Part shown: piece by piece, positions 10,691 to 22,267 of the stretch
Layout: the number at the start of each line of letters is the position of its first letter
Position numbering within the stretch: position 1 is the stretch's first letter
DNA from: Bufo bufo
Taxonomy: Eukaryota; Chordata; Amphibia; Anura; Bufonidae
Assembly (NCBI RefSeq): GCF_905171765.1
Contig: NC_053393.1
Location: forward strand, 62,651,371-62,715,370
Direction of reading: 5' to 3'
Length of the DNA: 64,000 nt
Position numbers and translations under genes: made by a program
The notes under the pieces: model-generated
Seen by the model: the letters and a program-made list of their open reading frames with translations, nothing else
What the model was told of the DNA's origin: nothing
The model's database searches: none

Positions 10691-11894
10691 GGGTTTGTGG
10701 AATATTAACTTAGAATTCCTTGATTTGGTATTTATATATGAGTTTTCTAAATTAGACACCCATTTAACCTTGATTATGAACTGCCCATGATAAAAATGCT
10801 AAAACTTGAGAAACATCACAATGTGCCTTAGAAATGTCCTACTCTGATGCATGAGCTCCAGTATCTTTTAACGGAAGAGTTAAATTATTGTTATCCCAAA
10901 ATATTCCAATCCATGTCATCGGGGTACTGTTGTGTATATTAAAGCCACCAATGTAAGCGGACTCCAGATAACATATTCTGCCTATTTATATAACTCCATT
11001 AATTTGTTTTTAATATTTCAAAGCCGTAATAAATATTTCTTTCCTCCAGCACATCTTTGGATTTAATTAAATATGTTCCTTACTCTGGATCATCTGCTTT
11101 AAATATTAATGAATTGCATCTTCTTAAAGACAGCCAAGAACAGAGGTTTTCTTTTCAGAGCCACCATGGGGGGATCTTAACACAATTTGTCATTCCTTTG
11201 TTTCTTGGGGACTTTTTTATTTTTAGAGCATACATGTGCAGCTGGTAAAACTTAACCAACTGAAATGGCTCCAACGGGAAGTTTTACAGAACTATTAACG
11301 GAGCCGATTACTGATGTCAGACTGTAAAGGTGCAGTAATGATAAGTATAATGGCTCTGTCTCTCATGTGAAAAAGCTGAGTACGGAAATCAAGAATGAAC
11401 CAGGAGGCTTCCAAACTAGGTATTGTTTGTAATTTACATCAGGGCTCTAGGATGTCTCTTATTGAGCATAATGTCTCTATTTCTATGCCGATATTACATC
11501 CGATTTCTCCTCTTCAGTGGTTTACATGCTTGAAACGTAAAATCCTTGCTGTTATCGGAATCCGCTCTTCTCACACCAACTTCTTTGCGAATCCATGATA
11601 GATTTGCATTATAGCCAAACTGAAGAAGCAAAACTCCAGTGCAATGCATGGGAAGAGCCAGTGAAGCGGCTTGAGCCAATAATAAGACAGGAATTAGATT
11701 CCTGATTATGATAGATTGATTAGACAAGGCAGCTAAGTTGGTGTCATTGATCATGGCCAACACTCAGTAAAGTAAATATCAGGTAAGCATCACCCAAAAG
11801 TAGACTAAAATAGACATTAGCATCAATTATTAACGTGGGCTCTGTTTGGATGTATTTCAATGTTTCCTCTATTCCCAGCTTAAAGGAATTTCTC
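10691..11894. other. Unassigned sequence, not recognisably repetitive
   Basis: I see no element termini, tandem structure or supported coding region. The part at about 11040-11400 is AT-rich with several TAAT/ATTA cores and balanced composition, unlike the neighbouring repeats. It could be ordinary unique sequence or a conserved non-coding block; this cannot be decided without other genomes. Confidence 0.4.
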
Positions 11895-11938
11895 TGGAAT
11901 TTATATATTGATGACCTTTCCTCAGGATAGGTCATCAA
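11895..11938. repeat. Left half of an anuran MITE split by the large hAT insertion
   Basis: ATTGATGACCTTTCCTCAGGATAGGTCATCAA is a small palindrome that recurs, uninterrupted, at 36508-36543. Its continuation is found not here but at 30159-30440, after 18.2 kb of inserted DNA. The last eight bases, GTCATCAA (11931-11938), are the target duplication. Confidence 0.75.
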
Positions 11939-12222
11939 TAGAGTTGAGCGAATTTCGAAAAAATTTGATTTGGCCAATTCGCCGAATTTTCAGAAAACAT
12001 TTGCTTCAATCTGAATATATTCGCGACAAATCACGATAAAAAAACTGCTATTTCCTGGCTGCATAGAGCCTTTTTATGGGTTTAGAACACTGTGCCTTGC
12101 AGTAAAATGCATAGGGAGTGTGCTGGGGTAGTGAAATAATACTGTCAGTCAGTATGACATGCAGAAGACAGGCGTCGCTATTAGAATCACTGCACACTTC
12201 ACTTATTTGGGCAGTGATGGGG

Positions 12223-12545
12223 CCAAAACTGACCAAATAACTCTAGTATTAACTCAGCCTTACAGGTCGATGTTAGCATCAAGAAGAAGCACACTGCTTT
12301 TACACCCTCGTCAGCTGATTCCACATAGATGTCTAGAGAACCTGTTCTATTAAACGCTTATACAAATAGAGCCCCCCCCCCCCCCCCCCGACTGAGTGGA
12401 GAGGGTGTCAGCAGTAAGTTTGTGTTGCAGTTACTGATTATTTTGCCTTTCCTCTGATCCGTCAGAACAATAACCCACAAAAAACAGATCCTGTCTGGGG
12501 AGCATACGCCTTCATTCGGTCAACATTTTCTCAATAATCCATTAG
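12223..12545. repeat. Internal module, copy 1 (uninterrupted)
   Basis: This stretch, from CCAAAACTGACCAAATAAC to CTCAATAATCC, recurs as a second copy in pieces at 14761-14900, 16508-16564 and 22268-22386. It carries an 18-base C-run at 12372-12389 where the other copy has only CCCCC. As the unbroken copy it shows exactly where the Tc1 and hAT insertions in copy 2 landed. Confidence 0.8.
12372..12389 (+). repeat. Poly-C run of 18
   Basis: A simple homopolymer run inside module copy 1. Its length may vary between individuals and is prone to assembly or sequencing error. Confidence 0.9.
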
Positions 12546-12609
12546 TATTGCTAATGCACAAAATAATAATTTAATATTGTAAAATCCGGTGTCACCATGA
12601 TAAATCTGC

Positions 12610-13719
12610 TGTCACGGCTGAGGATGGGGGAAATCCTCAGCCGTGCGGTGAAGGAAGATGTCCAGTCGCTACTCGCCAGGAACAGAGAATTAGGGAGCAG
12701 GTCACCTCCTGTTGCGTCCCTAACGCTGACCCTGTCTCCTACCTGCATGGGCCGACCTTGATGGTAGGAGGACCCATGCGCAGGAACCTCGGATCCCTGA
12801 CTTAACCTCCGACCGGTCCCTGGGCTAAGGAGCAGGGTAAGACAACCCACTCCTCCTAGGCACGGAGGAGCAGGAGTCTCACTGGCCAAGCAGCATGAAG
12901 AAGGGGGGTACATAAACATGACTATGGATAAGACAGGTGAACCAAACAGTTCCACACAAACCTGTCTCAGCCTTGCTGACTGGAACCCGTGCTAAGGAAA
13001 GGCTGTCCACACAAACAAAGGTAAACAGCACACACATGAAGACACACAGGGACCAGGACATCCATAGCTGCACAAAAACCAAAGACACAAGACATCAACA
13101 ACACATCACGGTATTAGAACTTATGACCAGAAGGGTGGCCCTTACAAGAAGATGGAAATCACAGGAGGCTGCAACAGCAAAGCATGACTGAAGCAACCTA
13201 CTGAGCCATGCAAAAGTGAGAGGCTTTATAGGCCTAAGAGGCCACACCCAACGGTCAGACACACCCAGTGACATCACACACACTGGGAAGGGAGTTAACC
13301 CTTCCAGCACCACAGGAAAGGGAAAACACCAACTTAAAGGGAAAGTGTCCAACACGACAAACACACTGTGGCTGTTGCCGCAGGCAACGACATGGGTGGC
13401 AACCGTGTCGTGGGAGTCAGCCCCAAGGCCGGGACACTGCCACCACATGTACACAACGACAAACGTTGCCACGGGCAACCACAGTGCAGGAAAGGTGTCC
13501 GTGCACACCACACACAACACAGAGTGCACACAGACAAACGACAGTGCATACATACACGCACACAAACTCCAAAGGGACCGCACACATACCTGTTGTCCGC
13601 GGCAACCGCACTTGAGGCAAACAACATCAAGCCTCAAGCTGCGGTTGAAACAACAACCCAAACCGCGGGCAACTGTATGCGGCTCCCAAGGAGTCACGGC
13701 CAAAACCGTGGCCGTGACA
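12610..13719 (-). mobile_element. Solo LTR (1110 bp) with 5-bp target duplication
   Basis: The segment runs from TGTCACGGC to GCCGTGACA, that is TG...CA ends with a 9-bp terminal inversion. It is flanked by the perfect 5-bp repeat TCTGC (12605-12609 and 13720-13724). Read on the minus strand it has a TATA-like CCTATAAAG at 13224-13232, about 490 bases into the LTR, as expected of a Gypsy-type LTR. No internal retroviral-type genes adjoin it, so it is best explained as a solo LTR left by recombination. The long open frames on both strands here reflect CA/TG-rich composition and match no protein family I know. Confidence 0.75.
13224..13232 (-). promoter_or_regulatory. TATA-like box of the solo LTR
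   Basis: CCTATAAAG on the minus strand in a GC-rich setting (AGGCCTATAAAGCCTCTC). It sits where the LTR U3/R boundary would be. The assignment is by position and motif only. Confidence 0.5.
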
Positions 13720-13924
13720 TCTGCAGCCTGGGGGCCCCGTGTTGGCTTCTACACACTTTCAAAATAATCCTTTAGTGGGGTGAATAGATGCCGGATGACC
13801 GGGACGCTCCATGACATTCAAAGGAGCAGCTGTCAGGAGTAGCTCTTCATTTCTGAGACGTCTGTATAATGCAGGGGGAATCCAAATACCCTCTCCATCT
13901 CCTTGCACCACAGGATGCCGTCCT

Positions 13925-14720
13925 TTTGATTTCCATGATGACTGGGAACCTGCAATGTTTTCACCAGACGAAGAGACCGGGGCCTGGTTGGTTGGTTTCA
14001 ATCTTGAGTAACTTTGCAACTCTTCCGGGCCCCAAGCTATCTTTAAGCTTTGTCTTCTCATTGTCTGTAGCTACTGGAGTCCTGCTCATGCCAGGCAGGT
14101 TCCCCCAGAAGTATCTTTTGGTCGATGAGCAGCCAATACCGCACTGGCATGAATCTGGCAGGTGGAGAGGAATTGTTTTCTTGGCATGCTTTCTCTATCG
14201 CAACACCACGTCGTTGAATAAACAGAAGACTGGCCGATTCTCTCCTGTTGTAGGCAAAATTGAAATTTTATTAGTAAATGTATTAAATATTTTATTATTA
14301 AATTAATTAAATATAATATACCCTCCTTTTAATTTCCATGATGACTGGGAAACCGTGATGTTTTCACCGGACGATGAGACCGGGGCCTAGTTGCTGGTTT
14401 GAATCTTCACTAACTTTGCGACTCTTCCGGGCTCCAAGCTATCTTGAAGCTTCGTCTTCTAATTGTCTGTAGCTAGAGGAGGCCGTTTCATGCCAGGCAG
14501 GTTTCCCCCAGAAGTATCTTGGTTGATGAGCAGCCAATACCGCACTTGCAGCAATCTTGTCAGGATTCGTCTCCAGGTGGAGAGGAATAGTTTTTTGCAT
14601 GATTTCTCCATCGCAACACCGCGTCTTGAATAAACAAAAGACTGGCAAATTCTCTTCTGTTGTAGACAAAATTTTAATTTTATTAGTAAATTCATTAAAT
14701 ATTTAATATTAAATTGAACC
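13925..14720. repeat. Two diverged tandem copies of a roughly 400-bp unit
   Basis: Unit 1 (about 13925-14310) and unit 2 (about 14330-14720) share long blocks: 'GATTTCCATGATGACTGGGA', 'AACTTTGC(A/G)ACTCTTCCGGGC', 'CATGCCAGGCAGGTT(C/T)CCCC', 'GATGAGCAGCCAATACCGCA' and 'AAATTTTATTAGTAAAT'. The offset is about 400-410 bp with several indels. The unit could be an LTR or the end of an unrecognised element; no coding homology was seen. Confidence 0.65.
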
Positions 14721-14760
14721 AAAACTTGATTAAAATTATAAGAAATTATACTTAAATTCG

Positions 14761-14900
14761 CCAAAACTGACCAAATAACGCAAGTATGAACTCAGCCTTA
14801 CAGGTCCATGTTAGTGTCAAGAAGAAGCGCACTCGTTTTACACTCTTTTCAGCTGATTCCACATAGATGTCTACAGAACCTGTTCTATTACATGCTTATA
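14761..14900. repeat. Internal module, copy 2, first segment
   Basis: Matches 12223-12362 (CCAAAACTGACCAAATAAC through CTATTACATGCTTATA). It is cut at TA 14899-14900 by a Tc1 element, continues at 16508-16564, is cut again by a hAT element, and continues at 22268-22386. Confidence 0.8.
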
Positions 14901-16507
14901 CAGTTGTATAATAATAGCAGTGTGTTTAAAAAAGTGAATAAAGCTCAAAATCCTTCTAATAGCTTCTATTTCCATACACACAAATGCATTGGGAACACTA
15001 CACATTCTATTCCAAATAAAAACATGAAGAAAAATATATCAAATTTGTGTTGTTCCTCTAAAAAGATTAAAGAAAAGTGAATATTAGACTTCAAAAAATA
15101 GCAGTGTTTGTATTCTTCTTTACAAACTCAAACATTTACTATATAAACTGAAAAATGTTTGAAGACTTTGTTTACTTTGAATCACTTAACTAATATTTAG
15201 TTGTATAAACACTGTTTCTGAGAACTGCTGTACATCTGTCTTGCATGGAGTCAACCAACTTCTGGCACCTGTGAACAGGTATTCCAGCCCAGGATGACTG
15301 GACTACATTCCACAGTTCTTCTCTATTTCTTGGTTTTGCCTCAGAAACTGCATTTTTGATGTCACCCACAAGTTTTCTATTGGATTAAGATCCGGGGATT
15401 TGGCTGACCACTCCATGACGTCAATCTTGTTGGTCTGGAACCAAGATGTTGCACGTTTACTGGTGTGTTTGGGTTCGTTGTCTTGTTGGAACACCCATTT
15501 CAAGGGCATTTTCTCTTCTGCATAAGGCAGCATGACCTCTTCAAGTATTCTGATGTATTCAAACTGATCCATGATCCCTGGTATGAGATAAATAGGCCCA
15601 ACACCTTAGTATGAGAAACATCCCTATATCATGATGCTTGCGCCACCATGCTTCATTGTCTTCACAGTGTACTGTGGCTTGAATTCAGTGTTTAGGGGTC
15701 ATCTGACAAACTGTCTCCGACCACAAGACCCAAAAAGAAGAATCTAACTTTCATCAGTCCACAAAATGTTGCGCCATTTCTCTTTATGCATGTCAATGTG
15801 CTCTTTGGCAAATTGTAACCTCTTCAGCACATTTCTTTTTTTCAACAATGGGACTTTGCAGGGGCATCTTACAGATAGACGTCTTCAAATTGTAACAGTA
15901 CTCACAGGTAACTTTAGACCTTCTTTGATCTTCCTGGAGCTGATTGTTGGCTGAGTCCTTGCCATTTTGGCAATTCTTCTATCCATTCGAATGGTAGTTT
16001 TTTGCTTTCTTCCACGTCTTTCAGGTTTTGGTTGCCATTTTAAAGCATTTGCGGTCATTTTAGCTGAGCAGCCTATCATTTTCGTCACTTCTTTATGTTT
16101 TACCCTCTTCAACCAACTTTTTAATCAAGGTACGCTGTTCTTCTGAACAATGTCAGGAATGACCCATTTCCCTAAGAATTTCAGAGAGAAATGCACTGTA
16201 AACAGCATATACATTTGCTGCCTTCCTTCCTTAAATAAGGGCATTAATTGCTACCTGTTTTTCAAAGAAAGAATGACCTCACTAATTGAACTCCACACTG
16301 CTATTATTTTAAACATGCCCCTTTCAATTAGTGATTCAATTACACAGAATCAGCAGCATGCATGTCATGACTGTTGGGTCTGTTAGATTTCTATTACTCT
16401 ATTACACCTGCTAGTAAATTATTTGCCATGTAGAAATATAATTTCTACCAAAAACAGTGATTGATCAGGTTAGTGATGTCTGACTGCTATTATTTTGAAC
16501 ACAACTG
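14901..16507 (-). mobile_element. Tc1-type transposon, decayed (1607 bp)
   Basis: The terminal inverted repeats are CAGTTGTATAATAATAGCAG on the left and, in reverse complement, CAGTTGTGTTCAAAATAATA on the right. They are flanked by the TA duplication (14899-14900 and 16508-16509). Removing it rejoins the two halves of the surrounding module in register with its uninterrupted copy at 12223. It encodes one broken transposase on the minus strand. Confidence 0.9.
15303..16112 (-). pseudogene. Tc1-type transposase, decayed
   Basis: Two open pieces remain. The upstream piece (16112 to about 15885) reads as a helix-turn-helix region with KEVTKMIGCSAKMTANALK and the basic RRGRKQKTT linker. The downstream piece (15572-15303) carries the catalytic aspartate in FQQDNEPKHTS and the catalytic glutamate in SPDLNPIENLW, so the DD34E-type second half is recognisable. 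Between them (about 15575-15880) the frame is broken several times and the first catalytic aspartate is not in an open frame. The protein would have cut and pasted the element at TA sites; it is inactive now. Confidence 0.85.
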
Positions 16508-17129
16508 TACAAGTAGAGCCCCCGGACAGAGTGGAGACGGTGTCAGCAGTAAGTTTGTGTTGACTAGCGATGGCCTTGCGGTTCGCCCGCCGGTTGTTTC
16601 ACGGCAAACTTTGCTTGTTCGCGATTCACCGAACATGCAAACATATGGCAATGTTCGCATGCACCATATTCTTTTGCATTGCGCCGAATCTTGACCCATG
16701 ACACATCCATCAGGTGGGACAGGACAGCCAATTGAGACATTTCAGCACATGTACACAACCCCACTCTATAACAGAACCCGATCTGGCAGCCATTTTACAT
16801 TCTGTGTTTTGCCACTGTAGGGAGAGGTTGCATTGTGGAGCAGGCACAGACTGTTAGGGACACCAAACGCTAGCTAATAGGGCCACAAAAGTCCTTTTAA
16901 GGACTGGTATAAGTGAGCTATCCATAGGTGTGATATACTGAGGGGTGTGATACTTTCTAACTGGTGTGATATTCCTGTTGCCCCCCAAAAAAATGATTGA
17001 GGGATGTGATACATCTATAATATACTTTCTAACATAGAAAGTATATTATAGGGCATTTGTATTGTGCAGCAGTTGTGTGCGGTTCTGCTGCGATAACGCA
17101 GGTATATAGAGGGACAAGCGCTATTGGAC

Positions 17130-17570
17130 AACTATTTGCAACGGGTGTGATATACCTGTTGCCCTAAAATAAACTGATTTAGGTGTGCAATATACCTGCT
17201 CCACAAAATACTGATTAAAGGGATTAATATACCTGCTTCCACAAAATACTGATTAAGGGGTTTGATAAACCTGATTCCGCAAAATACTGATTAAGGGGTG
17301 CGATATACCTGCTTCCACAAAATACTGAATAAGGGATTTTATATACCCGCTTCCACAAAAAACTGATTGAGGGTTGCAATATACCTGCTTCAACCAAATA
17401 TTTATTAAGGGGTTCTATATATCTGCTTCCACCAAATATTGATTAAGGGGTTCTATATACCTGCTTCCACAAAATACTGATTAAGGAAATTGATATACCC
17501 GCTTCCACCAAATTCTGATTTAGGCCTGCGATTTACCTGCTTCCACAAATACTGCTCTTCTCTAGGGACT
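17130..17570 (+). repeat. Minisatellite upstream of the hAT transposase
   Basis: About ten imperfect copies of a unit of roughly 40-45 bp, of the form TACCTGCTTCCACAAAATAC followed by TGATTAAGGGGT and GATA. It occupies the 5' leader of the hAT transposase, ending about 25 bases before the ATG. Confidence 0.8.
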
Positions 17571-17592
17571 TTGGCACAGGGTCATTTTGAAA

Positions 17593-20500
17593 ATGACAGG
17601 CAGAGGAAGAGGCAGGTTGTTCCGCAGGGGTGGTAGGGGTCGGGCAGGTGCACCAGGCCAGCGCCTAAGTGGGAAGTTGCTGAAGGAGCGTGCGATTACG
17701 TCAAAGGACGCACCAGAGTTGGTTGAGTGGCTTACTCAGCCTTCCGCTTCTGCATCGTTCTCATGCTCTGTATCTGCACCATCCTCACTCTCTCCTGTGT
17801 GCACCCCCAAAGACACCACCACCACCATAGCCCTTCCACTCAAGTCAGAGGAATTATTTTCCCATCCATTCCCAGACCTTAATATGCATAGCCATTCTTG
17901 ACATCGGATGAGGAAGAGGAGGTAGCAACGGTCGCCACCCAGCAGTCTGACGACAGTACCCAGATCAACCCAAGGAGGGTGGTCCCCGCTGTTGCTGCCT
18001 ACTCCCAGATCTCTAATGTCAGTGGTGGTAAAGGTGACGATGATGACATGTCGATGGATGTCATGTGGGTGCCTACAATAGAGGAAGAGGAGGGGAGTTC
18101 AGAGGGAGAGATGGAGCAGCAGAGAGGAAGAAGAAGCAGGCAGAACTCGTAGTGTACCAGAGGCAAAAATCAGAATGCAAATCTATCTGGAGCAAGCCAT
18201 TCACCATGCGCGGTCACATCTTGAGCTCCCAGGACGCCAGCACATGGCTCAGCAGTGTGGGCTTTTTTTAACGTGTCAGCTGCTGACAATAGTGCTGCCA
18301 TCTTCAGCCTGTGCTGTCAACGAATAAGTCGCGGTAAGCCCAACATTCACCTAGGGACGACCGCCTTAAGAAGGCACCTGGCCTCCCATCACCGAGCCCA
18401 GTGGGAGCAATGCCGTCAGAACCCACAAAGTCACACTCCTGGTGCTCTACGTCCTGCCTCTTCTCCTCTCCCCTCCCATTTGTCCACCACTCCACCTGCC
18501 GCTGTCGCGTTCATCTGGCACAAGGCAGGCTTCCGTGGCCCAAATGTTTGAACGTAAAAAAATTATGACGCTGGAAAATCCTCTTGCCCAATGGGTGACT
18601 ACTGGCTTGTCCGAACTGCTAGCCCGCCAACTGTTGCTATATAAATTGGTGGACTCGGAGGCCCTTACAAAATTTGTGGCCATGGGCACACCGCAATGGA
18701 AGGAAATATTTCTCCAAGAAGGTCATCCCTGAACTATATAGCCACGTTCAGCGGCACGTTAATATATCTCTGGCACACAGTGTCGGTGCCAAGATACATC
18801 TGACCACAGACACGTGGTCTAGCAAACACGGGCAGGGAAGGTACATAACTTTTACTGCCCACTAGGTGAACCTTCTGACGGCTGTCAAGCATTAAACCCA
18901 TGGCACCCATGTGGATTTGGTGTTACTGCCACAGATTGCATGCAGGCCTGCCTCTTCTCCTCCTCCTAATCCATCCTCCGTCTCCTCCTTGGCTTACATC
19001 TTCTTTTTCCACTGCTACTGCTTCTTCCGCTGCACCCCCCTAGCTCCCCAGAACCTATTCAACATGCCAGGTGAGACGTTGCCATGCTGTGCTGCGGCTG
19101 TTGTGCCTGGAAGCCAAGAGCCACACCGGTCCTGCACTGCTTTCAGCTCTGCGGTCACAGGCCGATCAGTGGCTAGCCCTGATCAATTTAACAGTTGGTA
19201 AACTGGTGTGCGACAGCGGTGACAATCTGCTGAGCGTGCTGAAACAGGGCAAAATGACACACGTGCCATGCATGGCACACGTCCTGAACTTAGTCGTGCA
19301 CCGATTCGTTGCCAAATACCCCGGGGTACAGGACATCTTGCGGCAGGCCAGAAAAATCTCTGGCCATTTTAGAAGAACTTACACGCCATGGCTCGCCTTG
19401 CTGACGTTCAGCGGCGACACCACCTGCCCGTCAGACATCTGATTTGTGACTGCCCGACGCACTAGAACTCAACCTTCCATATGCTTGAAAGGCTGCTGCA
19501 GCAGCAACGTGCCGTTAACTACTACCAGAACGAACTCTGCAGCAGGACAGGTTCTGGGGAGCTTGGTTTATTTTCACCGCGACAGTGACTGCTTATGCGC
19601 GACACATGCAGACTTCTGCTGCCATTTGATGAGATCACCAAACTGGTCAGTCCAAGCCAGGGCGCCATCAGTGACATCGTACCTTACGCCTCCTTTCTGG
19701 AGCGTGCATTGTGTCATGTCATTTATCAAGCCATCGAGGAGCAGGAGCTGGAGGACGAGGAAGTCGCAATGCTAAATGAATTCCCAGGGAGGCTATTCCA
19801 TCTGAGACAAGTCAACAGGAGTGTGAAGAGGAGTCAGAGGAGGATGGTGGCTGGGGGGAAGAGGAGGAGGAGCAATAAGAGCAGGCTTTGAGGGGGACTT
19901 TAAACTTTTCAGGGTTCCCTGGTGTTTTCCGAGACTTGGGGGAGGAGACCGAGGCCGACATTCTCCTTGGCGATGAGCAGGAGCCAGGGCACTCCACCAC
20001 TTCCAATTTAGTGCAAATGCGGGCCTTCATGCTCCAGTGTTTGAAGAGGAACCTCCGTATAAAAAGCATAAAGGGCAAGGACCCGTACTTAGATGAGATC
20101 ACCAAAATGGTCAGTCCAAGCCAGGGCGCCATCAGTGACATCGTACCTTATGCCTTCTTTTTGGAGCGTGCATTGTGTTATGTCATTTATCAAGCCATCA
20201 AGGAGCAGGAGCTGGAGGAAGAGGAAGTCGCAATGCTGAATGAATTCCCAGGGGGGCTATTCCATCTGAGACAAGTCAACAGGAGTGTGAAGAGGAGTCA
20301 AAGGAGGATGGTGGCTGGGGGGAAGAGGAGGAGGAGCAAGAAGAGCAGGCTTTGAGGGGGACTTTAAACTTTTCAGGGTTCCCTGGTGTTTTCCGAGACT
20401 GGGGGGAGGATACCGAGGACGATATTCTCCTTGGCGATGAGCAGGAGCCTGGGCACTCCACCACTTCCAATTTAGTGCAAATGGGGGCCTTCATGCTCCA

Positions 20501-21110
20501 GTGTTTGAAAAGGAACCTCCGTATAAAAAGCATAAAGGGCAAGGACCCGTACTTAGACCTCCGGTACAAAAACAAAATGGCAGAATGCAGCATATCCAGG
20601 CCTTGCTGCGAGAGATGCTGCATTCTGCTGTCGCGGGCGCTGTCAGAGGAATTTCAACCCACAGCAAAACAGATGCGGGTACTAATCCTACCGCACCTGC
20701 AAGAAGAAGGTGGTTTGAAAATATGTTGGTCACTTCGGATATGAGATCATTCTTGCAGCCAACCCATCGACAGCCCCCTCTCAGGATCCAGCCTCAGGGA
20801 ACGCCTAGAACGACAGGTGTCCGACTACATTGGGTTAACGGCCGATGTGAACATTCTGAGAAGCGAGGAACCCCTGGACTACTGGTTGTGCAGGCTTGAT
20901 CTGTGGCCAGAGCTGGCACAATTTACCTTGGAACTATTGGCTTGCCCCTCATCGAGTGTCCTGTCTGAAAGGACATTCAGCGCAGCAGGGGGGATCGTGA
21001 CCGAATAGCAAACTCGCCTAGCTCACGACAGTGTGGACTACCTCACATTTCTAAAAATTAATGAGGCATGGATCTCGGAGAAATTCAACACCTGTGACAA
21101 CCACGTGTAA
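17593..21110 (+). pseudogene. hAT-family (BED zinc finger) transposase, multiply broken
   Basis: The ATG at 17593 opens an RG-rich N-terminus (GRGRGRLFRRGGRGRAGAPG), then an acidic linker. A BED-type finger follows at about 18255-18390 (WAFF, CC, HLASHH). The catalytic part is recognisable in pieces: HLTTDTWSSKHGQGRYITFT (about 18795-18855), CDSGDN and HVPCMAHVLNLVV (about 19210-19300), then, after a disrupted segment and a 464-bp internal duplication, the C-terminal dimerisation region PLDYWLCRLDLWPELAQFTL with CPSSSVLSERTFSAAGG (about 20870-20995). A TAG lies at 21006-21008 and several frameshifts precede it. The intact family member at 39391 is the best guide to its former structure. Confidence 0.9.
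19628..20555 (+). repeat. 464-bp tandem duplication inside the hAT pseudogene
   Basis: The block 19628-20091 is repeated at 20092-20555 with few differences. Both start at GATGAGATCACCAAA and both contain FSGFPGVFRD, HSTTSNLVQM and KSIKGKDPYLD coding blocks. The junction follows ACCCGTACTTAGA in both copies. The high identity means the duplication is younger than most of the decay of the gene. Confidence 0.85.
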
Positions 21111-21199
21111 TTAAATTTCCTCATGCCAGCCCACACATATCTGCCACCACCCAGTACAAAGAATGGTCCTTGTCTTTTGTATATACAGCGGCATAAAAG

Positions 21200-21990
21200 G
21201 CCTTTTCTGTCAGGTAAATGCCTCATTTTAAGGGCCTGAACTGGCCCACAGTAAAATTTTTATCCAGTGACCGCCTAAGGTACCTCCAGCCACATCATCA
21301 CAGGTTATTTTCTGTCAGGTGAATGCCTAATTTTTGGGGACTATACTGGCCTACAGTAAAAATTTTAGCTAGTGACCGCCCTATGTACCTCCAGCCACAT
21401 CATCACAAGTTCTTTTCTGTCAGGTGAATGCCTAATTTTTGGGGCCTGTACTGGCCTACAGTAAAATTTTTAGCCAGTAACTGCCTAATGTACCTCCAGC
21501 CACATAATCACTTGTTCTTTTCTGTCAGGTGAATGCCTAATTTTGGGGGCCTGTACTGGCATACAGTAAAATTGTTATCCACTGACCGTCTAATATACCT
21601 TCAGCCACATAATCACTTGTTCTTTTCTGTCAGGTGAATGCCTAGTTTTGGGGGCCTGTACTGGCATACAGTAAAATTGTTATCCACTGACCGTCTAATA
21701 TACCTCCAGCCACATAATCACTTGTTCTTTTTTGTCAGATGAATGCATAATTTTGGGGGCCTGTACTGGCATACAGTAAAATTGTTATTCACTGACCGCC
21801 TAATGTACCTCCAGCAACATAATCGCTTGTTCTTTTCTGTCAGGTGTATGCCTAATTTTTGGGGCCTGTACTGACCTATAGTAAAATTGTTATCCACTGA
21901 CCGTCTAATGTACCTCCAGCCACATAATCACTTGTTCTTTTCTGTCAGATGAATGCCTAATTTTTGGGGCCTGTACTTCTGTGGCCTAAA
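21200..21990 (+). repeat. 104-bp minisatellite in the hAT 3' region
   Basis: About seven and a half copies of a 104-bp unit, each containing TTTTCTGTCAGGTGAATGCC, GGGGCCTGTACTGGC, ACAGTAAAAT and GTACCTCCAGCCACAT. Unit starts are near 21207, 21310, 21414, 21518, 21622, 21726, 21830 and 21933. It begins about 90 bases after the transposase stop codon. Confidence 0.9.
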
Positions 21991-22267
21991 ATTAAAAATT
22001 TCTAGGCTCCAGCAGGGCACATTTTTGAGAGAGTCCCTTTAAGACGCATAAAAATGACCCTGATTAAAATACTTATTTTTTGTGGGAATTTTTGCCATTG
22101 ATCCCCCTCTGATATGTCACTGTCCATGTTGTGGAACTATTTGTGCACTTCTAGTAAGTATTTGGTGGCTGAAAATATGACCTGAAGGTTTTTCAGGTTC
22201 GCCTGCCATTAAAGTGAATGGGGCCATTTGATCACAAAACTTCCTGGCCGATGTTCATCCATCATTA

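Larger units (their letters stand above)
16565..22267 (+). mobile_element. hAT transposon (5703 bp), defective, with perfect 8-bp target duplication
   Basis: The ends TAGCGATGG and CCATCATTA are inverted. They are flanked by perfect copies of GTGTTGAC (16557-16564 and 22268-22275). The site lies in module copy 2, and removing the element restores that module. A plus-strand transposase pseudogene (17593-21110) is flanked by a minisatellite leader and by a 104-bp tandem array on its 3' side. Unlike the enclosing hAT element, it reads on the plus strand. Confidence 0.9.

Noticed and set aside
13095..13703. Long minus-strand open frame (202 codons) and overlapping plus-strand frames inside the solo LTR
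   Set aside because: They overlap in several frames of a CA/TG-rich LTR, have no recognisable domain, and the region is bounded by LTR ends and a target duplication.
20501..20899. Plus-strand frame of 132 codons after the hAT duplication
   Set aside because: It overlaps the hAT transposase remnant in a different frame and carries only part of its sequence because of frameshifts; it is covered by the pseudogene.
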